From Pigmentiphaga daeguensis (GTDB lineage Bacteria > Pseudomonadota > Gammaproteobacteria > Burkholderiales > Burkholderiaceae_B): a DNA stretch of 64,000 nucleotides. A program made the translations under genes and the position numbers. Below the pieces are notes generated by a model that worked only from the letters and a program-made list of their open reading frames with translations, did not search any database and was not told where the DNA came from. The DNA is taken from contig NZ_BAAAEN010000002.1 in the NCBI RefSeq assembly GCF_039523035.1, positions 62,001 through 126,000 on the forward strand. Direction: 5' to 3'. The number at the start of each line of letters is the position of its first letter. Positions within the stretch are counted from its first letter, which is position 1. Below are positions 34,988-42,183 of the stretch, one piece after another.

Positions 34988-36222
34988 GCAATGCCAGGCT
35001 GACCGGGCATCCCGGCCCGCTGAGCGGCTACAAGGCGATCGAGATCTGCTCCACGGTGGCCGGCCCCGCGTGCGGGCGCATCCTGGCGGATTTCGGCGCG
35101 GACGTCATCAAGATCGAACCGCCCAGCGGCGATCCGCTGCGCAACATGGGCAAGCACGTGGGCGACGTGTCGCTGTACGCCGCCACGGCACTGCGCAACA
35201 AGCGCGCGATGGTCATCGACCTGAAGACCGCGGAAGGCCGGGACCTGGTACGCCGGCTGGCGGCCAAGACCGACGTGCTGGTCGAGAACTACCGGCCCGG
35301 CGTGATGGAGCGGCTGGGCCTGGGCTACGAGGACCTGTCGCGCGACAACCCGGGCCTGGTCATGGTGCGCATCAGCGGCTATGGCCAGACCGGTCCCTAC
35401 CGGATGCGGCCCGGCTACGGCGCGATCTGCGAGGCCATGGCCGGCGTGCGCCACCTGACCGGCGATCCCGACCGGCCGCCGGCGCGCGTGGCGGTGGCCA
35501 CGACCGACTATCTGTCGGCGGTCTATGCCGCGTTCGGCACGGTGTCGGCGCTGTTGAACCGGACCCGCACGGGCAAGGGGCAGGTGGTGGACGTGGCCCT
35601 GTACGAGACGGCCTTCACGCAGATGGAAGTCTACGTGCCCGCCTTCAAGACCCTGAATCTGATCCCCAAGCGGGTGGGGCCCAACCTGCCCAACATGGCG
35701 CCCAACAGCCTGTATCCCACCCGCGACGGCGGCTATGTACTGATCGCGGCCAACAGCAATCCCACCTTCGAGCGGCTGATCGCGGTCATGGGCCGGCCGG
35801 AACTGATGGAGGACCCGCGCATGAGCTCGATCCGCGCGCGCGGATCGAACATCCCCTATTGCAACAGCGTCGTCAGCGAATGGACGCTGCAGCACGACGG
35901 CAGCGAGATCGAGCGCATGCTGCTCGAGGCGGAAGTGCCCGTGTCGAGGGTCTACACGATGGCCGACATCTTCGAGGATCCGCAGTTCGCCGCGCGCGGC
36001 ATGCTGCCGGAAATCCCGCACCCCGAGCTGGGCTCGCTGCATCATCCCGGCATCGTGCCCAGGCTGAGCGACACCCCCGGGCGGATCATGCACACCGGGC
36101 CGGACCTGGGCCAGGATACGCGGCAGGTGCTGGCCGATGAACTGCAACTGTCGCCCGACGAGATCGACGCGCTGGTCGAGCGCGGCATCGTGGCCTGCGG
36201 CGAACCCAAGGAGCCGGCATGA
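34984..36222 (+). CDS. CaiB/BaiF family III CoA-transferase
   Basis: A 412-residue enzyme that activates a carboxylic acid by CoA transfer. LSGYKAIEICSTVAGPACGRILADFGADVIKIEPP is the standard start (split in the sequence at residues 13-47), followed by NKRAMVIDLK and VENYRPGVMERLGLG. The catalytic Asp is expected in TTDYLSAVYAAFG. The ATG at 34984 overlaps the Bug gene stop (ATGA). In this operon it probably makes the acyl-CoA substrate of the carboxylase. The donor and acceptor are not known. Confidence 0.92.
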   Translation: MSNARLTGHPGPLSGYKAIEICSTVAGPACGRILADFGADVIKIEPPSGDPLRNMGKHVGDVSLYAATALRNKRAMVIDLKTAEGRDLVRRLAAKTDVLVENYRPGVMERLGLGYEDLSRDNPGLVMVRISGYGQTGPYRMRPGYGAICEAMAGVRHLTGDPDRPPARVAVATTDYLSAVYAAFGTVSALLNRTRTGKGQVVDVALYETAFTQMEVYVPAFKTLNLIPKRVGPNLPNMAPNSLYPTRDGGYVLIAANSNPTFERLIAVMGRPELMEDPRMSSIRARGSNIPYCNSVVSEWTLQHDGSEIERMLLEAEVPVSRVYTMADIFEDPQFAARGMLPEIPHPELGSLHHPGIVPRLSDTPGRIMHTGPDLGQDTRQVLADELQLSPDEIDALVERGIVACGEPKEPA

Positions 36223-36234
36223 GGAGCGAGCGCC

Positions 36235-37608
36235 ATGTTCCATAAGGTGCTGGTGGCCAATCGCGGCGCGGTCGCGGCCCGCGTGCTGCGCGCGCTCAAG
36301 CAGCTCGGCATCCGTACCGTTGCCGTGTATTCCGAGGCGGACCGCGATCTGCCTTACCTGGCGTGGGCCGACGAGACCCGAGCGATCGGTCCGGCCGATG
36401 CGCGCGCCAGCTACCTGAACCAGGATGCGCTGCTCGCGGTGCTGGCCGAGACGGGGGCCGACGGCCTGCATCCCGGCTATGGATTCCTGTCCGAGAATGC
36501 CGGCTTCGCGCGCCGCGTGGCGGCCCAGGGGGCGACCTTCATCGGGCCCGGCGCGGACTGGATCGAGGCCATGGGCCACAAGACCCGGGCCCGCGACCTG
36601 ATGGCCGCGCGCGGCATGCCGCTGGGGTCCAGTTCCGGGCTGCTGGACGATGATGCCGAAGCGACCCTCGCGGCCGCGCGGCGCATCGGCTATCCGGTAT
36701 TGGTCAAGCCCGCCGGCGGCGGGGGCGGCATAGGGATGCTGGCCGCGCACGACGACGCGCAACTGCTGGCCGCCGTCGCGCAGGCGCGTTCGCTGTCCCA
36801 GCGCAGCTTCGGCTGCGCAGACCTCTACCTGGAGCGGCTGGTCGAGCGGCCTAGGCACATCGAGTTCCAGGTGCTGGCCGACCGGCACGGCAACGTGCGG
36901 CATTTGTACGAACGGGAATGCTCGGTCCAGCGGCGCCACCAGAAGGTCGTGGAAGAAGCGTCGGCGCCCGGCCTGCCGCGCGCCGCGCTGGCCGCCGCGG
37001 CCGATCGCCTCACCCGCATCCTGGCCGACATGCGCTATGACGTGATCGGCACGGTCGAGACCCTGTACGACGGCGAGGGCGGCTTCAATTTCCTGGAGAT
37101 GAACACGCGGCTGCAGGTGGAGCACGCGGTCACCGAGGAGGTCACCGGCATCGATCTCGTGCAGGCCCAGGTGCGGCTGGCCTTCGGCGAGCGGCTGGAT
37201 GCGGTGCTGCCGCCCTCGATCGGCCTGAACGGCCACGCGATCGAGGCGCGCATCTATGCCGAGGACCCGCTGCGCTTCCTGCCTTCGCCAGGACCGCTGG
37301 CCAGGCTGGAATGGCCGTCCGGTGCCGGCATACGGGTGGAGACCGGCTACGCCCAGGGCTGCCGCGTCACGCCGTACTACGACCCCATGATCGCCAAGCT
37401 CATCGTGCATGCGGAGGATCGCCCGCGCGCGCTCGCCGCGTTGGAAGAGGCCCTGCGCGCCACGGTGGTCGAAGGGGTCAAGACCAATATTCCGTTCGTG
37501 CTCGCGCTGCTGCGCAACGAACGGTTCGTCAACGCGGATATCGACACCGGCCTGGCGGCCGAGGTCGTGCGGGACATGAAGGCGGCTGCCGCGGCGAACG
37601 CCGCGTGA
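36235..37608 (+). CDS. Biotin carboxylase subunit of the acyl-CoA carboxylase
   Basis: A 457-residue AccC-type ATP-grasp enzyme that carboxylates biotin with bicarbonate. Seen are KVLVANRGAVAARVLRA at the start, GLHPGYGFLSENAGFA, the glycine-rich ATP loop KPAGGGGGIGM, ECSVQRRHQKVVEEASAP, and EMNTRLQVEHAVTEEVTG with the catalytic region. The length equals that of stand-alone AccC and lacks a fused carrier domain; a separate carrier gene follows after 30 nt. In the first loop the usual NRGEIA is NRGAVA. Confidence 0.93.
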   Translation: MFHKVLVANRGAVAARVLRALKQLGIRTVAVYSEADRDLPYLAWADETRAIGPADARASYLNQDALLAVLAETGADGLHPGYGFLSENAGFARRVAAQGATFIGPGADWIEAMGHKTRARDLMAARGMPLGSSSGLLDDDAEATLAAARRIGYPVLVKPAGGGGGIGMLAAHDDAQLLAAVAQARSLSQRSFGCADLYLERLVERPRHIEFQVLADRHGNVRHLYERECSVQRRHQKVVEEASAPGLPRAALAAAADRLTRILADMRYDVIGTVETLYDGEGGFNFLEMNTRLQVEHAVTEEVTGIDLVQAQVRLAFGERLDAVLPPSIGLNGHAIEARIYAEDPLRFLPSPGPLARLEWPSGAGIRVETGYAQGCRVTPYYDPMIAKLIVHAEDRPRALAALEEALRATVVEGVKTNIPFVLALLRNERFVNADIDTGLAAEVVRDMKAAAAANAA

Positions 37609-37638
37609 GCCCGCGGAACATCGACAGGGGAGGGCGCC

Positions 37639-37860
37639 ATGGCGCGTATCGAAGTGCAATCCGAGATCACCGGCACCGTATGGAAGGTGGAGACTTCCGT
37701 GGGGGCGAACGTGGATGCGGAAGCGGCGCTGCTGATCGTCGAATCCATGAAGATGGAGATCCCCGTCCCGGCGCCTGTCGCCGGGACGGTGCTGGAGCTG
37801 CGCGTGGGCGAGGGCGACCCGGTCGAGGAAGGCCAGGTCGTGGCCGTCATCGAGGGGTAG
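37639..37860 (+). CDS. Biotin carboxyl carrier protein (short, stand-alone)
   Basis: A 73-residue biotinyl domain with the ESMKMEIPV motif; Lys38 is the predicted biotinylation site. The N-terminal half-repeat (ITGTVWKVETSVGANVDAEAA) and the C-terminal half (APVAGTVLELRVGEGDPVEEGQ) show the usual pseudo-symmetry of the fold. It lacks the long N-terminal part and thumb of the housekeeping AccB and is dedicated to the acyl-CoA carboxylase. Its 3' end overlaps the convergent DUF2239 gene by 14 nt. Confidence 0.92.
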   Translation: MARIEVQSEITGTVWKVETSVGANVDAEAALLIVESMKMEIPVPAPVAGTVLELRVGEGDPVEEGQVVAVIEG

Positions 37861-38446
37861 CGTCCGCCGCCAGGCGCAGCGCGTAGTCGCGCACGTCCGC
37901 CGGCCAGTCGCGCAGCAACGCCGCGAAGCGCTCGCCGTCGCCCGCGAAGAGGGCGCGGGCGGCTTCCTCGAAGCCGGGCAGGTCGCCCGCCATGGCGGAC
38001 ATGAAATGGTAGGCCGCTTCACGCGCGCGCCGCTGCTCGTCCTGGCCCGCGTGGGCGCGGCGTGCCTCCTCCACCAGCTTGCGCAGCGCCACCGAGGCGC
38101 CGCCGGGCTGGGCATTCAACCATTCCCAGTGGCGGGGCAGCAAGGTGACCTCGCGCGCGACCACGCCCAGTTTGGGGCGTCCCTTGCCGCGGGGTGCCGC
38201 GGGCTCGCCGGCGGCGCTGGCTTCGTCGGGGGCGGCCGACGGCGGCGGGCCCAGGCGCGCCAGCATCTCGCGTTCCGAGCCGCGTGTGTCGATGTCGAAG
38301 GCTTTCCCGGTCGCGTCGTCGAAGATCAGAATCGGCGCGTGGTCCGGCGCTCGCGCGGCACGCCGCACGGCCAGCGCGACGTCGCGCAAGGGGCCGCTCG
38401 CGAGCAGGCGGTGGCCGCCGAAGGCGGTGCAGGTAAGGGCAGGCAT
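37847..38446 (-). CDS. DUF2239 family protein
   Basis: A 199-residue soluble protein of unknown function. Features are an N-terminal domain with ILIFDDATGKAFDIDTRGS, a variable Ala/Pro-rich linker, and a C-terminal helical part with GVVAREVTLLPRHWEWLNAQPGGASVALRKLVEEAR, recognised as the DUF2239 pattern. The C-terminal part resembles a small DNA- or nucleotide-binding helical region, but no function is known. ATG 38446 is used; an in-frame GTG at 38458 is also possible. Two ACCCGGGT boxes stand directly upstream and may be its own control sites. Confidence 0.8.
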   Translation of the reverse strand: MPALTCTAFGGHRLLASGPLRDVALAVRRAARAPDHAPILIFDDATGKAFDIDTRGSEREMLARLGPPPSAAPDEASAAGEPAAPRGKGRPKLGVVAREVTLLPRHWEWLNAQPGGASVALRKLVEEARRAHAGQDEQRRAREAAYHFMSAMAGDLPGFEEAARALFAGDGERFAALLRDWPADVRDYALRLAADATPR

Positions 38447-38478
38447 GGCATTCACCACAAGAAAGAATGTGGCGATAA

Positions 38479-38517
38479 TTTACCCGGGTAAAAATGAAAT
38501 TGCAATATCACCCGGGT
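38479..38517 (-). promoter_or_regulatory. Two ACCCGGGT palindromes in front of the DUF2239 gene
   Basis: TTTACCCGGGTAAA (38479-38492) is a perfect 14-bp palindrome. A second ACCCGGGT core (38510-38517) followed by AAA has its centre 28 bp away. They lie in an AT-rich 108-bp gap between the aldolase stop and the DUF2239 start, so they very likely control DUF2239. The binding protein is not known. Confidence 0.65.
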
Positions 38518-38554
38518 AAATTTATTGGCATGTCGACGATCCGCAACGATCGCT

Positions 38555-39343
38555 TCAGGTATAGCCCGATGCCGCGGGATTGGCCGCGTCGCCGCGCGCC
38601 CGCGCCAGTTCCTGCCGCGTGCCGGCCTGGAGCAGCGCGCTGTCCTTGGCGATGGTGACGAAGCCGAATCCCTGGTCGGCATACCGGCGTCCCGAGGCGC
38701 CTCCCGAGCACTGGATGCCGGCCACGCGGCCATGGCGGCGGCAGGCCTCGAGAATGGCCGCCACCGCGTCGGCGTGTTCCTTTTCCGGCTTGTCCAGGTC
38801 AGGCTCCAGTCCCAGGCCCAGCGCCAGGTCGGCGGGACCGACATAGATGCCGTCCAGGCCCGGCGTGGCGACGATCGCCTCCAGGTTGTCGAGCCCCCGG
38901 CGGCTTTCGATCATTACGAAGCACATGGGCTCGTCGCCCAGCGTGGCCGTATCGCGCGCCTGCCGCACCAGGGCCGAGCGGATGGGGCCGTAGGAACGGA
39001 TGCCGGCGGGCGGATAGCGGCAGGCCGCGACGGCCGCGGCCGCCTGCGCAGGCGTCTCGCACATCGGCACGATCACGGCTTGCGCGCCGGCGTCCAGCGC
39101 CTTGGCGATCATCCAGTCCGTCGCGGCCGGCACGCGCGTCACGGGAATGCCGCCGGCGCGTTCGATGGCGGTGAACATGGGCGTGACCTCGGCATAGTCG
39201 ATCAGGCCGTGCTGCTGGTCCACGCAGACGTAGTCCAGTCCTCCCGCGGCCAGGAGTTCCGCGCCGAACGCGCAAGGTAGGGCACACCATCCGCCGAACA
39301 CGGTTCGCTTCTCGGCGATCGCTAGGCGCAGGACTTTCGACAT
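38555..39343 (-). CDS. HpcH/HpaI-family class II aldolase/citrate lyase
   Basis: A 262-residue aldolase of the HpaI (4-hydroxy-2-oxoheptane-1,7-dioate aldolase) type, producing pyruvate plus an aldehyde. Conserved positions seen are His45 (VDQQHG), Arg70 (TRVPAA), metal ligands Glu146 (MIESRRG) and Asp172 (VGPADLA). The ATG at 39343 follows GGGAGG. It is divergent from the Rieske dioxygenase operon, with a shared regulatory region, and could cleave the last intermediate of that ring-degradation route. The true aldol substrate is not known. Confidence 0.9.
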   Translation of the reverse strand: MSKVLRLAIAEKRTVFGGWCALPCAFGAELLAAGGLDYVCVDQQHGLIDYAEVTPMFTAIERAGGIPVTRVPAATDWMIAKALDAGAQAVIVPMCETPAQAAAAVAACRYPPAGIRSYGPIRSALVRQARDTATLGDEPMCFVMIESRRGLDNLEAIVATPGLDGIYVGPADLALGLGLEPDLDKPEKEHADAVAAILEACRRHGRVAGIQCSGGASGRRYADQGFGFVTIAKDSALLQAGTRQELARARGDAANPAASGYT

Positions 39344-39398
39344 GACTGCCTCCCGTTGGGGGTTTTCACGCATGGGCGTGGATTCGTACGAAAAGTGA

Positions 39399-39404
39399 TT
39401 GACA
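39399..39404 (+). promoter_or_regulatory. Consensus -35 box (TTGACA) of the dioxygenase operon
   Basis: TTGACA stands 76 bp before the ATG at 39475. The matching -10 region, around GACTAA (39424-39429, spacing 19), is weak and touches the left arm of the palindrome at 39428-39445, so a bound regulator would block it. Confidence 0.45.
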
Positions 39405-39427
39405 AAGATTCTGGCTGCCAACAGACT

Positions 39428-39445
39428 AAAAGTGTATCCACTTTT
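39428..39445. promoter_or_regulatory. AAAAGTG-N4-CACTTTT operator
   Basis: AAAAGTG (39428-39434) and CACTTTT (39439-39445) form a perfect 7-bp inverted repeat with a TATC spacer, between the divergent aldolase and dioxygenase genes. A third AAAAGTG half-site lies at 39391-39397. The FCD-type GntR gene at the far end of this island (45424-46140) is the most likely binding protein. Confidence 0.65.
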
Positions 39446-39474
39446 TCACGACAGAGATAGTGTCAAAGGCAAGC

Positions 39475-40782
39475 ATGAGCAGGACACCAGAGATCGATGT
39501 TGGGGACTACGTCCGCGAGATACCCGGGCAGCAATTCCTCGTTCGCACCGAGGCGTACACGGACGAGGACGTCTTCGAGCTGGAGATGAAGCACATCTTC
39601 GAGCGGACCTGGATCTACGTCGGACACGAGACCGAGTTTCCGTCGGCCGGCAGTTTCAAGACGGCATACGTCGGCCGCCAGCCCATCGTCGTGATCCGCG
39701 ACAAGGAAGGAAAGATCGGCGCCTTCTTCAACCGCTGCGTGCATCGCGGCGCGACGCTGCTGCGCGAGCACCAGGGGACCGTGCAGGAAATGCGGTGCCC
39801 GTACCACGGCTGGATCTTCGACCTCGCGGGCAGGACGCGGCTGGTGTCCGAACGAGGGGACCCGGGCGGCTATGGCGCCAACTTCATCGAACCGGAAGGC
39901 CTGCTGCGCGTGCCGCGGCTGGAAAGCTATCGCGGCCTCTTGTTCGTGTCGCTCGATGCGGACATCCAGCCGCTGGCTTCCTACCTGGGCGAACTCAAGA
40001 CCGTCATCGACGCCAAGCTCGACCTCTCGCCCGTGGGCCGCATCGCGATCGCCTCCAAGCCCTATGTCTGCCGATACCGGGGCAACTGGAAGCTGCAGAC
40101 CGAGAACATCGTCGATGCCTATCACTTCATGCACACCCACGGCGCCTTCGTGAAGCTGCAGGCAAAGTACGGCGACAGTACCGGCGATTTCGGCGTGCAC
40201 AAGGGACGCAGTTCGCGCGAGATGCGGGAGCAGCGCTTTCGCGGCGAGACCTGGTCCTGCCGGCAAGGGCATGGCTTCGCGCGTGTGCCGGCGGCCGATC
40301 CCGGCTATCTGCTGGACGGCGAGTTCGGACGCATGTATCGCGAGCTGCTGGATAGGCATGGCGAAGCGGCCTTCGCGGGCATCACCTCCAAGGCGACCTC
40401 CACCGTATTCCCCAGCATGGGCATGATCCACCAGCAGATCCGGGTCTGGCGCCCGATCTCGGTCGACGAGACCGAGGTGCTGATCTACCCGTACGAGATC
40501 GAAGGCGCGCCCGATGCATTCAACGCCGGCATGCTGCGCAGCCAGGAGCGGTTCTATGGGCCGTCGGGGTTCGGCATGACCGACGATACCGAGATATTCG
40601 CGCGCGTGACGCAGGGCCTGCGCGCCAGCAGCGTGGAATGGCTGGTGTTCGACCGCGGCATGGACAGCGATGAGCGGACCGAGAGCGGCGACTACCGGGG
40701 CCTGCCGTCCAGCGAAGCGCCGCAGCGCGCTCTCTGGCGGGCCTGGAAAAAAATGATGCAGCAGGCATCGAAGCACGCTTGA
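39475..40782 (+). CDS. Aromatic ring-hydroxylating dioxygenase, alpha (Rieske) subunit
   Basis: A 435-residue oxygenase subunit that dihydroxylates an aromatic ring. The Rieske cluster ligands are Cys88-x-His90 (NRCVHRG) and Cys108-x2-His111 (RCPYHGW). The mononuclear iron site has Asp214 as the bridging acid and His217 and His222 as ligands in ENIVDAYHFMHTHG. ATG 39475 is used; an in-frame GTG at 39460 has a poorer ribosome site. The beta subunit gene follows, but no ferredoxin or reductase gene is present. The ring substrate is unknown; benzoate-, anthranilate- and salicylate-type acids are plausible. Confidence 0.93.
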   Translation: MSRTPEIDVGDYVREIPGQQFLVRTEAYTDEDVFELEMKHIFERTWIYVGHETEFPSAGSFKTAYVGRQPIVVIRDKEGKIGAFFNRCVHRGATLLREHQGTVQEMRCPYHGWIFDLAGRTRLVSERGDPGGYGANFIEPEGLLRVPRLESYRGLLFVSLDADIQPLASYLGELKTVIDAKLDLSPVGRIAIASKPYVCRYRGNWKLQTENIVDAYHFMHTHGAFVKLQAKYGDSTGDFGVHKGRSSREMREQRFRGETWSCRQGHGFARVPAADPGYLLDGEFGRMYRELLDRHGEAAFAGITSKATSTVFPSMGMIHQQIRVWRPISVDETEVLIYPYEIEGAPDAFNAGMLRSQERFYGPSGFGMTDDTEIFARVTQGLRASSVEWLVFDRGMDSDERTESGDYRGLPSSEAPQRALWRAWKKMMQQASKHA

Positions 40783-40796
40783 GGCGGGAACCGAGC

Positions 40797-41291
40797 ATGG
40801 AAAGCGCAATGTTGCAAGACATCACCCAGTTCATTTATCGCGAAGCCCGATTGCTGGACGACAGGCGGTTCGACGACTGGCTCGGCCTGTTCGACGACGA
40901 CGGCCTCTACATCGTGCCGCTGGTGGACCAGGCGCGGCCCGGCCGGCAGGCCGCCATCGTGAACGACGACAGGATGGCCCGCGAAGAGCGCGTGTATCAC
41001 CTGGTCAATCACTGGTTTCCGGCGCAGCAGCCGCCGTCGCGCACGCTGCACTTCGTCTCGAACGTCGTGGCCGACGAACGCGGCGGTCTCTGGTCCGTAT
41101 CGAGCAGCCAGTTGATCCACGAGATCCGCGGCGGCGACTGGACCCAGGTCGGCCTGGGCGAGAAGAACGCCATCGTGGCCCGCGTCGACTATCTGCTGCG
41201 CCGGGCCGACGGCGGATTCCGGATCCACGAGAAACGCGTCCACCTGCTCGACCGCGCCGGGTGGCAAGGCAATCTCGCCTTCATTTATTGA
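40797..41291 (+). CDS. Aromatic ring-hydroxylating dioxygenase, beta subunit
   Basis: A 164-residue NTF2-fold subunit. FIYREARLLDDRRFDDWLGLFDDDGLYIVPL is the family start, and RTLHFVSNVV and YLLRRADGGFRIHEKRVHLLD belong to the strand core. It supports the alpha3beta3 assembly of the oxygenase. ATG 40797 is 14 nt after the alpha stop; a second ATG (40809, preceded by GGAAAG) gives MLQDITQF and could be the actual start. Its direct pairing with the alpha gene makes the assignment secure. Confidence 0.9.
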   Translation: MESAMLQDITQFIYREARLLDDRRFDDWLGLFDDDGLYIVPLVDQARPGRQAAIVNDDRMAREERVYHLVNHWFPAQQPPSRTLHFVSNVVADERGGLWSVSSSQLIHEIRGGDWTQVGLGEKNAIVARVDYLLRRADGGFRIHEKRVHLLDRAGWQGNLAFIY

Positions 41292-41310
41292 TGATCAGGG
41301 AGCACAGCAC

Positions 41311-42150
41311 ATGAAGCTGGTCAGGTACGGCGCCGAAGGATGCGAGCGGCCGGGCATGCTGGACGGGCAGGGCGGGCTGAGGGACTTGTCCGGGCTGCTG
41401 CGGGACATCGATCCGCAGGCCATGGCGCGCGGCCTCCAGGACAGCCTGGGCGCGGTCGATGCCGAGAGGCTGCCGCGGATCGATGGAACGCCCCGCCTGG
41501 GACCGCCGCTGGCGAGGCCGGGGAAGATCATCGCCATCGGCCTGAACTACGTCGACCATGCCAAGGAATCCGGCATGGCGATTCCGGCCGAACCCGTGGT
41601 GTTCATGAAGGCGCCGTCGACCTTGTCGGGACCGTATGACGACGTACCGAAGCCGGCGAAGGCCGAGAAGATGGACTGGGAGGTCGAGCTGGGCATCGTC
41701 ATCGGCAAGTCCTGCCGCGACGTGTCCGAGCGTGATGCGGCCGGCAACATCTTCGGCTACGTGCTGGCGAACGACCTGTCCGACCGGGCCTTCCAGCTCG
41801 ATCGCGGCGGCCAGTGGGACAAGGGCAAGAGCTTCGACCGCTTCTGTCCCGTCGGTCCCTATCTCGTGACCCGGGACGAGATCGCCGACGTGCATGCGCT
41901 CGACATCTGGCTCTCGGTGGACGGCGAGCGCGTGCAGCAGAGCAACACCCGCCAGATGATTTTCAACTGCCCGGCCATCGTCAGCTACCTGAGCCAGTGC
42001 ATGACGCTGGAGCCCGGCGACCTGGTTATCACCGGCACGCCCGCGGGCGTCGGCCTGGGCATGAAGCCTCCGCGCTACCTGCGGGGCGGCGAGCTGATCG
42101 AACTGGGCATCGCCGGCCTGGGCACGCAGAAGTACCGCATCACCCGCTGA
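41311..42150 (+). CDS. Fumarylacetoacetate hydrolase (FAH) family protein
   Basis: A 279-residue FAH-superfamily enzyme. KIIAIGLNYVDHAKESGM is the first landmark; acidic metal ligands are in DWEVELGIVIG, followed by GYVLANDLSDR, then FDRFCPVGPYLV and VITGTPAGVGLGMKPPRYL. Family members are acylpyruvases, fumarylpyruvate hydrolases or 2-hydroxyhepta-2,4-diene-1,7-dioate isomerases. In this operon it probably acts on a ring-cleavage product before the HpaI-type aldolase step. The exact reaction is unknown. Confidence 0.9.
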   Translation: MKLVRYGAEGCERPGMLDGQGGLRDLSGLLRDIDPQAMARGLQDSLGAVDAERLPRIDGTPRLGPPLARPGKIIAIGLNYVDHAKESGMAIPAEPVVFMKAPSTLSGPYDDVPKPAKAEKMDWEVELGIVIGKSCRDVSERDAAGNIFGYVLANDLSDRAFQLDRGGQWDKGKSFDRFCPVGPYLVTRDEIADVHALDIWLSVDGERVQQSNTRQMIFNCPAIVSYLSQCMTLEPGDLVITGTPAGVGLGMKPPRYLRGGELIELGIAGLGTQKYRITR

Positions 42151-42183
42151 TCCCCCGTCAACCGTTTTCCACAGGAATCCCGC

